Both the position numbers and the translations under genes were made by a program. Below the pieces are notes generated by a model. It made no database searches, was not told the origin of the DNA, and was given only the letters and a program-made list of their open reading frames with translations. Source: JBCBKP01 sp038521625 (GTDB lineage: Bacteria > Planctomycetota > Phycisphaerae > Phycisphaerales > UBA1924). From it: a DNA stretch of 64,000 nucleotides. Location of the stretch: NCBI GenBank assembly GCA_038521625.1, contig JBCBKP010000004.1, forward strand, positions 62,001 through 126,000, read 5' to 3'. Shown here one piece after another: positions 1 through 7,345 of the stretch. The first letter of the stretch is position 1, and each line of letters opens with the position of its first letter.

Positions 1-44
1 TCCCGCCGGCGGTCCTGTCTCGCTCAGTCGTTCGGCGGGCCTCT

Positions 45-69
45 CGAATTCCAGTCTAGCCGGAATTCG
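45..69. other. Inverted repeat (8-bp hairpin)
   Basis: A perfect 8-bp inverted repeat (45-52 and 62-69) with a 9-base loop sits between the window edge and the stop codon of the DUF1844 gene. It could be the end of that minus-strand transcript or of a gene to the left. There is no clear U-tract, so a terminator role is only possible. Confidence 0.35.
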
Positions 70-101
70 CTAGGGCTTCCGACGCGGCGATCGGCCGGCG
101 G

Positions 102-587
102 TTATCCACCGGCCGGCGGGACGACGGGTCCGGCGCCGGGCGCCTGACCGCCGGGGATCGGTCCGCCCGCGCCGCCGCCGGCGCCGGGCTTGAGCTTGCC
201 CTCGGCGACGGCCTGGTCGACGGCCTTGGAGACCTCGACGAAGGTCATCCGCAGGTCCTGGAGGACGCCGGAGAGCAGCGCGGTCTCATCGTCGCTCAGA
301 TTGCCCTTGGTCTTCTCCTCGAGGATCCCGAGCAGATCGATCTGCATCTTGGCGATCGGGAGCGAGACCACGGCACGCCCGGACTCGGGCTCGGGGATCG
401 CGCCCAGGTACATCATGGCCTGCTGGGCGAACATGCGGACGAGGTCGAGGAACTCGAGCTTCTCCGGGACACTTCCGGCGCCGCCCTCGGCCTTGGCTTG
501 CTCGGCCTCCTCGGCGAGCCGCTGCTTCTCCGCCTGGGCCTGCGACTTCCAGTCGTCGTCCACGATAATCTTCGGTTCGTCGGACAT
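102..587 (-). CDS. DUF1844 family protein
   Basis: This is a 161-residue soluble protein. After a short acidic, Gln/Glu-rich coiled N-terminus, residues about 45-130 match the DUF1844 pattern: a helical block beginning LEFLDLVRMFAQQAMMYLG, then a conserved stretch with KMQIDLLGILEEKTKG, then a helix reading LSGVLQDLRMTFVE. The C-terminal 30 residues are Gly/Pro-rich and probably disordered. The biochemical role of DUF1844 is unknown. The start at 587 is preferred because it begins MSDEPKIIVDDDW and has a GGAG-type site just upstream. An in-frame start 63 bases further up would only add an Arg-rich tail that overlaps the divergent gene's leader. The divergent neighbour is a folding-factor-like lipoprotein. 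Confidence 0.85.
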   Translation of the reverse strand: MSDEPKIIVDDDWKSQAQAEKQRLAEEAEQAKAEGGAGSVPEKLEFLDLVRMFAQQAMMYLGAIPEPESGRAVVSLPIAKMQIDLLGILEEKTKGNLSDDETALLSGVLQDLRMTFVEVSKAVDQAVAEGKLKPGAGGGAGGPIPGGQAPGAGPVVPPAGG

Positions 588-659
588 GCCGCTCCGATCG
601 TCGTTGCTGCCGCGCCTGTTCCCCGCGCGGCGACGGGCCGAGCGGGGCAAGGAGAGCCC

Positions 660-1997
660 ATGACGAGACCGTCCCCCCGCTCGGCCTTCACTCTAGCTGC
701 CGGGCTGACGCTCGCCGCGTTCGGCCTCTCGGGGTGCGGCTCGATCCGCCCGAGCCCGATCAGCCGGATCCGTGGCGACTTCGACCGCGAGCGTGTCGAT
801 CTGGGCGCGTTCGTTGCCCAGCGGGATGCCGCCGGGCCGCTCGAGGCATCGGGAACGGGCGGACGCCCCGGGCCCGCGCCGGACCCGGTCGGCGGCGGAG
901 ATGACGACCCGGTCGGTGGCGAGCGGCCCGAGCCGCCCGAGAGCTTCCGGGTGGAGGACTTCGTCACGATCGTGGCGGCGCCGGCAGAGGCGGACGGCCA
1001 GACGGTGGCGTCCGACGATCCGAGGCTGCTCGACGCCAAGGTCGGCGAGATCAACGGGCGTGCGATCTTCGCGAGCGAGTTCCTGGAGCCGATCTCGGGC
1101 CGCCTTCGCGCCGAGGCGCGCCGGCTGCCGCTGCCGCAGTGGCGGGCGGAGGCGGCGCAGCGGATCGCGCAGCGGCTCCGCGGCGAGCTGACGGACGAGC
1201 TGCTGCGTGCCGAGGCGCTCTCGCGGCTCGATGCCGGGCAGCGACAGGGTCTGCGCGCGTTCCTCGAGCGGGTCCGGACACAGCTGCTGAGCCAGAACCT
1301 CGGGAGCCGCGAGCTCGCGACGCAGCGCCTCGCCGAGACCGAGGGGCTGACCGAGGAGGAGTTCCTGCAGCGTCGCGGCGACACGGAGCTGGTGCGGCTG
1401 ACGATCAACCGCGAGATCGAGAGCCGGATCAACGTGAGCTGGCGCGACGTGGTCCGCCGCTACAACCGCGATTCGGAGCGATGGAATCCCCCGCCGACCG
1501 CTCGGCTCCGCCTGATCCGCGTGGGCGCGAGCGACGAGGCGGGCGCGGAGACGATCGCGTCGATGCTCGCGTCGGACAAGACCTTCGTCGAGGTCGCGTC
1601 GGACCGGCCGAACCGGTTCAACGTCAGCGAGGGCGGCCTGCGGGAGATCGAGTACAGCGGCCCGTACGACGAGGCGACATTCTTCAACATCGAAGAGATC
1701 AACGAGGCGGCGCGCGGGCTCGAGATCGGTGGGACCGCCGGCCCGATCCGCTTGAGCAGCGGGATCTGGTGGGTCCACCTGGAGTCGATCGAGAGCGCAT
1801 CGATCCCCCTGTATGAGGCGCAGCTCGCGATCCTGGCCGAGATCCGGGCCGAGCGCCGGGACGCCGAGCGCGAGAGGTTCATCGGCGGGCTGATCGCGCG
1901 AGCAAGCCAGGGCGAGGTCAACGCGATCGGGCAGCGTCTCCTGGAGATCGCCGAGCTGTGGTACGGGCCCGGCTCCGACGCCCGCGCGGCGCCGTGA
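660..1997 (+). CDS. SurA/parvulin-like lipoprotein
   Basis: This is a 445-residue predicted lipoprotein. The N-terminus has a hydrophobic segment ending in the lipobox-like LSGC, so Cys at about residue 26 is likely lipidated. After a Gly/Pro-rich linker, a segment starting VGEINGRAIFASEFL resembles the N-terminal helical region of SurA-type chaperones. The C-terminal third (about residues 290-400) resembles a degenerate parvulin peptidyl-prolyl isomerase domain, with an FVEVASD-like segment and a late GGTAGPIRLSSGIWWV strand. Family logic suggests an envelope folding factor; prolyl isomerase activity is uncertain. ATG at 660 follows AAGGAGA. The stop overlaps the start of the YraN gene, so the two are likely co-translated. 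Confidence 0.7.
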   Translation: MTRPSPRSAFTLAAGLTLAAFGLSGCGSIRPSPISRIRGDFDRERVDLGAFVAQRDAAGPLEASGTGGRPGPAPDPVGGGDDDPVGGERPEPPESFRVEDFVTIVAAPAEADGQTVASDDPRLLDAKVGEINGRAIFASEFLEPISGRLRAEARRLPLPQWRAEAAQRIAQRLRGELTDELLRAEALSRLDAGQRQGLRAFLERVRTQLLSQNLGSRELATQRLAETEGLTEEEFLQRRGDTELVRLTINREIESRINVSWRDVVRRYNRDSERWNPPPTARLRLIRVGASDEAGAETIASMLASDKTFVEVASDRPNRFNVSEGGLREIEYSGPYDEATFFNIEEINEAARGLEIGGTAGPIRLSSGIWWVHLESIESASIPLYEAQLAILAEIRAERRDAERERFIGGLIARASQGEVNAIGQRLLEIAELWYGPGSDARAAP

Positions 1998-2386
1998 TCG
2001 GTCGCCTGCTGCGTCGGCGCGGCGGCCTCGGTCCCTGGGGCGAGCGCCGTGCGGCCTCGTACCTCAGGCGGCGCGGGTTCCGCGTGGTCGGGCGCAACGT
2101 GCGGACCCGGATCGGAGAGGCGGACCTGGTCTGCGTTGCGCCGGACAGGCGGACGATGGTGCTGGTCGAGGTGAAGACACGCGATGCGCGCGGGGTCGCG
2201 GGCGACCGGCGCCCGGAATCGCAGCTGACCGGCGCCAAGCGGGCGAAGCTCCGCCGTCTCGTCGACTCGCTCGCGAGATCGCCCGCATGGCGAGACCGGC
2301 CGTGGCGGATCGACGTCCTGGCGGTGGAGCGGCGTGAGCGCGGCCGGCCCGAGATCCGGCATCTGGAGCGCGCCGTCACGGGGTGA
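1994..2386 (+). CDS. YraN family (UPF0102) protein
   Basis: This is a 130-residue protein of the YraN/UPF0102 family, which has a restriction-endonuclease-like fold and an unproven role in DNA processing. Visible signatures are GERRAASYLRRRGF near the N-terminus, GEADLV, and VLVEVKTR, giving the acidic and Lys residues typical of the putative nuclease core. The GTG start at 1994 overlaps the TGA of the upstream lipoprotein gene (GTGA), a usual coupling arrangement. It is preferred over an in-frame GTG at 1958. The gene converges on the histidine kinase gene 24 bases downstream. Confidence 0.88.
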   Translation: MIGRLLRRRGGLGPWGERRAASYLRRRGFRVVGRNVRTRIGEADLVCVAPDRRTMVLVEVKTRDARGVAGDRRPESQLTGAKRAKLRRLVDSLARSPAWRDRPWRIDVLAVERRERGRPEIRHLERAVTG

Positions 2387-2410
2387 CGACACGGCGCCGG
2401 CCGATCGCGC

Positions 2411-4117
2411 TCAGTCGGACGGCTCGAGCGTCTGCTCCGGCTGCGGCTCGGGCGGGCTGGACGGCTCCGGCTCGGCGGCGGGGCGGCGATCGAACGGCGA
2501 GCGTGCGCTGAGGGCGATCCGCGGCTCACGCTCGCTCTCTCGGTCGCCGGGGACGTCGATCTCGAGCGGGAGGATCAGGCCGAACATCGAGCCTTGGCCG
2601 ACCGACGAGTCGAGCGTGAGCTCGCCCTGCAACACGGTCGCCAGCTCGCGGCAGATGGCCAGCCCGAGACCCACGCCGCCGTGCTCGCGCGTCGTGGAGC
2701 CATCGAGCTGCTTAAAGCGTTCGAAGATGCGTTGCTGTTCTTCGGCGGGGACGCCCGGGCCGTTGTCGATAACGCTGACGCGGAACCGGCGGACCTCGGC
2801 GCCCTCGGCGTCGGTGCCGGCGATGGTCTCGGCGCGGACGACGACGCGCCCGGGGCGTCCGTTGTTGGTGTGCGGGTCGGAGAACTTGACCGCGTTGGAG
2901 AGCAGGTTCAGGACGATGTGCTGCAGCATGCGCCGGTCGGTGACGATCGGCGGGAGGGCGCGCGGGACCTCGAGCGTGACCGAGACCCCGCGCCGAGCGG
3001 CGTCGGGTTCGATCATGCCGACGAGCCCGCGGCAGAACTCTTCCGCATCGAGCGGCTCGGCACGGACGTCGACGCGGCCGGCCTCAACGCGGGCCATCTC
3101 GAGCAGTCCCTCGATCATGTGGAGGAGGTTGCGGGCCGCGGTCTCGATGTGTCCGATGTGGCGCAGGCGTCGCTGCAGCGAGGTCGGCGGCTCCTGCTGG
3201 CGGGCCTCGTTCTCGCGGAGCTCCTTGGAGGCGGTCTCCTGCAGGAGGCCCGCGAACCCGAGGATGGCGTTCAGCGGGGTCCGCAGCTCGTGGCTGACCG
3301 AGGCGACGAACTGCCCCTTGAGCTCGGCGGCCTCGTCCAGGACCTCGTTCGCCTCGGCGAGCTCGTTCAGCTTGATGTCCATCGCGGCGTTGACCGCGCG
3401 GAGCTGACGCTGGCGCTCGCGCAGCTCGTCGAGCAGGAGGTTGAGCGTGTCCGCGAGCTTCTCGAGCTCGTCGCCGGTCCGCAGCTCCACGCGGGCGCCC
3501 GCGTCGCCGGCCCGGACGGCGTCGGCCCACTCACGCAGCTCGCGCACGGGCCGCAGCACCGAGCGCCCCGCGACGAACCAGATCGCGAGCAGGCCGATGC
3601 CCAGGACGACCAGGCCGGCGGCGACGAGGAACGCCGTGTTCAGCGCGAGTCGGACCGCGGCCTCGCGCGACGAGCGCTCGGCGACGATGACGCTCGTGAG
3701 CCGACCGGACTCGTCGCGACCGGCGCGGGCGTAGCGGTACCGGCGGTCGAGCCCGTCCCAGCTGCCGGAGAACGCGGCCTCCTGGGGCGGGTCGTCCGGC
3801 TCGGTGCCGGCGGCGAGCCGGCGGAGGGCGCGGTCGAGGAACGGGTCGTCCTGGGCGCGGGCGCGGGCCTCGTCGATCTCGACCTGTTCGACGCTGGCGT
3901 CTCCGACCTCGGCGACGCCCACGCGAGCGGGCCCTGGCCCGCTGGCCCACGCCTCGACGAGGGCGGCGAGGGTCTCACGCTGGCCGTCCTCCACGAGGCT
4001 CCGCATCCGCAGCCAGGGCAGCGAGAGCGCCAACAGCATCGAGAGAGCGCCGCAGAGCCCGAAGAGCCCGAGGAGCTTCACCGAGAGCGGCAGGCGGCGT
4101 GTCCAGCCCGGGAGCAT
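2411..4117 (-). CDS. Membrane sensor histidine kinase
   Basis: This is a 568-residue sensor kinase. It has a transmembrane helix at about residues 14-37, an extracytoplasmic sensor region of about 115 residues, a second helix at about 157-182, and a HAMP segment with RPVRELREWADAV. A coiled stretch follows, then a HisKA box with SHELRTPLNAILGF carrying the phospho-accepting His. The ATPase domain has LLSNAVKFS (N box), VIDNGPGVP (G1) and GGVGLGLAICREL (G2). All catalytic motifs look intact. The C-terminus ends in a Pro/Glu/Ser-rich tail. No response regulator gene is adjacent, so its partner is unknown. The start codon is six bases downstream of TAGACT and has no ribosome-binding site, which suggests a leaderless transcript. 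Confidence 0.92.
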   Translation of the reverse strand: MLPGWTRRLPLSVKLLGLFGLCGALSMLLALSLPWLRMRSLVEDGQRETLAALVEAWASGPGPARVGVAEVGDASVEQVEIDEARARAQDDPFLDRALRRLAAGTEPDDPPQEAAFSGSWDGLDRRYRYARAGRDESGRLTSVIVAERSSREAAVRLALNTAFLVAAGLVVLGIGLLAIWFVAGRSVLRPVRELREWADAVRAGDAGARVELRTGDELEKLADTLNLLLDELRERQRQLRAVNAAMDIKLNELAEANEVLDEAAELKGQFVASVSHELRTPLNAILGFAGLLQETASKELRENEARQQEPPTSLQRRLRHIGHIETAARNLLHMIEGLLEMARVEAGRVDVRAEPLDAEEFCRGLVGMIEPDAARRGVSVTLEVPRALPPIVTDRRMLQHIVLNLLSNAVKFSDPHTNNGRPGRVVVRAETIAGTDAEGAEVRRFRVSVIDNGPGVPAEEQQRIFERFKQLDGSTTREHGGVGLGLAICRELATVLQGELTLDSSVGQGSMFGLILPLEIDVPGDRESEREPRIALSARSPFDRRPAAEPEPSSPPEPQPEQTLEPSD

Positions 4118-4123
4118 CCGCTC

Positions 4124-4129
4124 AGTCTA
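4124..4129 (-). promoter_or_regulatory. -10 element TAGACT, leaderless histidine kinase
   Basis: TAGACT on the minus strand ends exactly six bases before the ATG at 4117, placing the expected transcription start at the start codon. No convincing -35 is visible. It is one of seven elements with identical spacing in this window. Confidence 0.6.
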
Positions 4130-4144
4130 CGCGGGCCCGCTTCC

Positions 4145-4150
4145 TACACT
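4145..4150 (+). promoter_or_regulatory. -10 element TACACT of miaB
   Basis: TACACT lies 11 bases before the miaB ATG, which would give a leader of about five bases. It is divergent from the histidine kinase promoter, with both packed into 44 bases. Confidence 0.45.
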
Positions 4151-4161
4151 CACGACGCGCG

Positions 4162-5862
4162 ATGTCGAGCAGGTCTGTCTATCTCGAGACGTTCGGCTGC
4201 CAGATGAACGAGCTGGACTCGGAGCTGGTGGCGGGGCGTCTACGCGCGCTCGGCTACCGGTTCACGACCGACAGCGATCTGGCCGACGTCGTGCTCTACA
4301 ACACCTGCTCGGTCCGGGAACGCGCCGAGCAGAAGGTCTGGAGCCGGCTCGGCGAGGTCAAGAAGGCCAAGCGGGAGCGCCCGGGGCTCGTCGTCGGGGT
4401 GCTGGGCTGCATGGCCGAGCGCGACGGCGAGGCCCTGATCGAGCGGATGCCGGTGGTCGATGTGCTCTGCGGGCCAGGCGAGCTCGACAAGCTCCCCGCG
4501 CTGCTCGACAACGCGGTGCGGACGCGCGAATCGCTCGCGGCCGACGACCCGGGGAGCGCCCCGCGCCGATCGGCGGGCGCCGTCGCCCTGCAGGGCAGCT
4601 CGAGCCGGCGCAGCTCGACGCTCTCGGCGGCGGCCGACTCGCTGGAGATGCTGGACCTGAGCCGTTCGGTCTCCCCCGCCGACGCCGCGCCGGGGGCTTC
4701 GGCGTACGTCCGGATCACGCGCGGCTGCAACAAGTTCTGCACCTACTGCGTCGTGCCGTTCACGCGCGGGGCCGAGATCCACCGCCCGCCCGAGCACATC
4801 ATCGAGGAGTGCAAGCGGCTGGCGGACGCGGGCGTGATCGAGATCACGCTGCTCGGCCAGACGGTCAACCACTACCGGTTCGAGCACGGCAGCGCCGTGG
4901 CGGTCGGTGGCGTCGTGCAGCCTCAGAAGGGCCGGAGCTACAAGGGCGGCCACCGGCGCGATCCGTTCGCGGGCGAGCGCGTGACGACCTTCGCCGACCT
5001 GCTCGCGCGGATCCACGAGGAGGTCCCCGCGATCCGCCGGCTCCGCTTCGTGACCAGCTACCCGCGCGACTTCGGCGACGACGTGCTGGAGGTCATCCGG
5101 GACCACGAGCGGATCTGCCGGTACCTGCACGTGCCGGCGCAGACGGGCTCGGACCGGATGCTGAAGATGATGAACCGCGGGTACACGATCGGCGAGTACG
5201 ACGAGTTCATCGATCGGGCGCGGCACCACCTGGACCAGCCTGAGATCGGCCGCCCGCTCGCGCTGTCGGGCGACATCATCGTGGGCTTCCCGACCGAGAC
5301 CGACGAGGACTTCGAGGCGACGGTCGGGCTGCTCGAACGGGCCCGCTACAAGAATTGCTTCATCTTCAAGTACTCGCCGCGCCCCGGCACGGTGGCGTAC
5401 GACAAGATCCCCGACGACATCCCCGAGACTGTCAAACGCGAGCGGAACAACCGCCTGCTGGCAGTGCAGGCCGAGATCTCCGACGAGCTCGGCCGCGAAC
5501 AGGTCGGCCGCGCGTACGACGTGCTGGTCGAGGGCCTGAGCCGCGCGGAGCGGAAGCGCCGCGGGACCGATGTCAAGCCGGGCACCGGCATGGTGTCGCT
5601 GACTGTCGGGGGCAGGCGTTCGTTGTCCCCGTCGGACGCCGACGAGGGGATCTCGTCGTGCTCGGCCGACGCGACATCGGTCCTCGAGCCGTCGCCCGGC
5701 GGCGTCGTGCAGCTCGCGGCACGGACGGACGGCGACCTGATCGTGCTGCTCGACGTCGAGAACGCCGATCGCCCGGCCGAAGACCTGATCGGCACGATCG
5801 TCCGCGCCCGGATCACGGCCGCGCACGGGCTCTCGCTGCACGGCGAGATCCTGCCGGGCTGA
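4162..5862 (+). CDS. miaB: tRNA methylthiotransferase MiaB
   Basis: This is a 566-residue radical-SAM enzyme that adds the methylthio group to N6-dimethylallyladenosine-37 of tRNAs. The N-terminal UPF0004 domain holds its cluster cysteines in FGCQMNE (about residue 13), NTCSVRER and GVLGCMAE. The radical-SAM cluster is C189-x3-C193-x2-C196 in RGCNKFCTYC, followed by VVPFTRG. A TRAM domain forms the C-terminus. The protein is about 100 residues longer than typical MiaB because of a Ser-rich insert before the radical-SAM domain, a basic insert after LLGQTVNHY, and an insert inside the TRAM domain. The start at 4162 gives MSSRSVYLETFGCQ, matching the family N-terminus. The stop is five bases from the convergent VWA gene. 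Confidence 0.95.
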   Translation: MSSRSVYLETFGCQMNELDSELVAGRLRALGYRFTTDSDLADVVLYNTCSVRERAEQKVWSRLGEVKKAKRERPGLVVGVLGCMAERDGEALIERMPVVDVLCGPGELDKLPALLDNAVRTRESLAADDPGSAPRRSAGAVALQGSSSRRSSTLSAAADSLEMLDLSRSVSPADAAPGASAYVRITRGCNKFCTYCVVPFTRGAEIHRPPEHIIEECKRLADAGVIEITLLGQTVNHYRFEHGSAVAVGGVVQPQKGRSYKGGHRRDPFAGERVTTFADLLARIHEEVPAIRRLRFVTSYPRDFGDDVLEVIRDHERICRYLHVPAQTGSDRMLKMMNRGYTIGEYDEFIDRARHHLDQPEIGRPLALSGDIIVGFPTETDEDFEATVGLLERARYKNCFIFKYSPRPGTVAYDKIPDDIPETVKRERNNRLLAVQAEISDELGREQVGRAYDVLVEGLSRAERKRRGTDVKPGTGMVSLTVGGRRSLSPSDADEGISSCSADATSVLEPSPGGVVQLAARTDGDLIVLLDVENADRPAEDLIGTIVRARITAAHGLSLHGEILPG

Positions 5863-5867
5863 TCGGC

Positions 5868-7232
5868 TCAGTCGGAATCCGATCCGCCCGTCTCGGGTGC
5901 TGGCCGCGCCGCCTCGAACGTCAGGCCGGCCGCACGGACCTGGTCGCGGAGCGCTCCGATGATCGCCGCCCCCAAGCCCCGCATCTTCCCTGCCTTCTCG
6001 GCGATGAACTCATCGCGTCGAACGCTGATCTCGGCGATGTCCGCCGTGACCCGGACGCGTTCGTCGGCGGCTATCCGGATGATCTCGAGCTTGGCGTCGA
6101 TCGTCTTGCCCCGCATCTTCGCCGGCAGCGCCGCGTCATCCAGCTCCGCGATATCGAAGTCTTTGCGTCGCGCGGCATCGACAAGATCCCAGGACGTGTT
6201 CTGGTATCCCTTGCTCGCCTTGGACTTGACGCGCTCGTAGAGCGCTCCGATCCCACGGTTCTGCCGATCGGCCTGCCCCTGGCGGAAGGCGAATCGGTGG
6301 CCGTCCTCGCCGTAGGGCAGGTAGGTCGTGTTCAGCTTGGTGTTCAGCGCCTCGAGATCGCCGTCGTAGGGCGTCGGGATTGCCCAGTCGCGCGTGTCCG
6401 GATCGATGTTCGCGTAGCGGCCACCGCCGAGCTCGGCGCCGCGCGACCAGCCGGTCGCCTCGCCCTCGGCGCGCGGGCCGCAGAAGATCGTGTTGACGGT
6501 GATGCCCCGGGCCCGGGCCTGGGCGATCGTCTCGGTGTGGGGGACCGTTCCCTGGGTGAACGGCTCGTTGCCGGCGATCACGATGATGCGGACGACCGGC
6601 GCGGGGTGGCTCCCGGGCGCGTGGCGACCGTCGATGGCGCGGTCGAGGGCGGCCTCGGTCTGGCCTTCGAGCGTCGAGCGCCGGACGTCGCGGGGCGCGT
6701 CGCCCTGGAAGAGCCAGTCGAGTTCCGTGACCGCGTCGCCGACGACCCAGCCGCAGTACTCGCTTCCACCGTCGGTCCGGAGCGAGAACAGCTGCTCGCT
6801 GAGGATGTCGAGGTCCGTCGTGAACGGCGTGCGTTGACGGACGTGCCCGACCGCCGACGGAACGCCGTCGTTGCCGTACTCGTAGAGCGCGACGCGGATC
6901 TGGGCGGGCCTGCCGTCGTGCGACGCCTTGCTCATCTCATTGACGATCGACCAGAGCCGTGCCTTCGCCTGATCGATGAGGCCGTCCATCGAGTTGGAGG
7001 TATCGAGCAGAAGCGCCAGCTGGACGATCGGGCCATCGGTCGCCTCGACCGGCGGGCTCTCGACGGGATCGACGGGCGCCTCGATGTTGGCGGGCGGCTC
7101 GTACCGCATCGCGTGCGCCCGCCCCTTGCCGTACGTCGCGCTGAACGCGGATCCCCCCGCGATCGCGATGCCGCAGACTGTTCCGGCCGAGAGCGCGAGT
7201 ACGCCGACGATGGTTCGCTTGGATGCGCGCAC
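5868..7232 (-). CDS. VWA-domain protein with signal peptide
   Basis: This is a 454-residue exported protein. The N-terminus has a basic start, then a hydrophobic stretch (TIVGVLALSAGTVCGIAIAGG) that acts as a signal or anchor. From about residue 70 a von Willebrand factor A domain starts with LLLDTSNSMDGL, a DxSxS metal-ion-dependent adhesion motif, and continues to the region with RIIVIAGNEPF. The remaining part is helical, with charged segments and no further recognised domain. The GTG at 7232 is preferred because AAAGG precedes it and it gives a clean signal peptide. A GTG at 7349 overlapping the upstream stop is possible but would add a 39-residue Arg-rich leader. It is the third gene of the operon running from 12561. 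Role unknown. Confidence 0.75.
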   Translation of the reverse strand: MRASKRTIVGVLALSAGTVCGIAIAGGSAFSATYGKGRAHAMRYEPPANIEAPVDPVESPPVEATDGPIVQLALLLDTSNSMDGLIDQAKARLWSIVNEMSKASHDGRPAQIRVALYEYGNDGVPSAVGHVRQRTPFTTDLDILSEQLFSLRTDGGSEYCGWVVGDAVTELDWLFQGDAPRDVRRSTLEGQTEAALDRAIDGRHAPGSHPAPVVRIIVIAGNEPFTQGTVPHTETIAQARARGITVNTIFCGPRAEGEATGWSRGAELGGGRYANIDPDTRDWAIPTPYDGDLEALNTKLNTTYLPYGEDGHRFAFRQGQADRQNRGIGALYERVKSKASKGYQNTSWDLVDAARRKDFDIAELDDAALPAKMRGKTIDAKLEIIRIAADERVRVTADIAEISVRRDEFIAEKAGKMRGLGAAIIGALRDQVRAAGLTFEAARPAPETGGSDSD

Positions 7233-7345
7233 CGGTGACCTTTCGCATCTGTTGTGCTTGCGCCTGCGCGGCGGCGTGCTCCGGCGTGCCGCCCGCCATG
7301 GCCCGATGGTTTGTACGACTTGGACGCGGGCGGGTTTCCCGCGGA

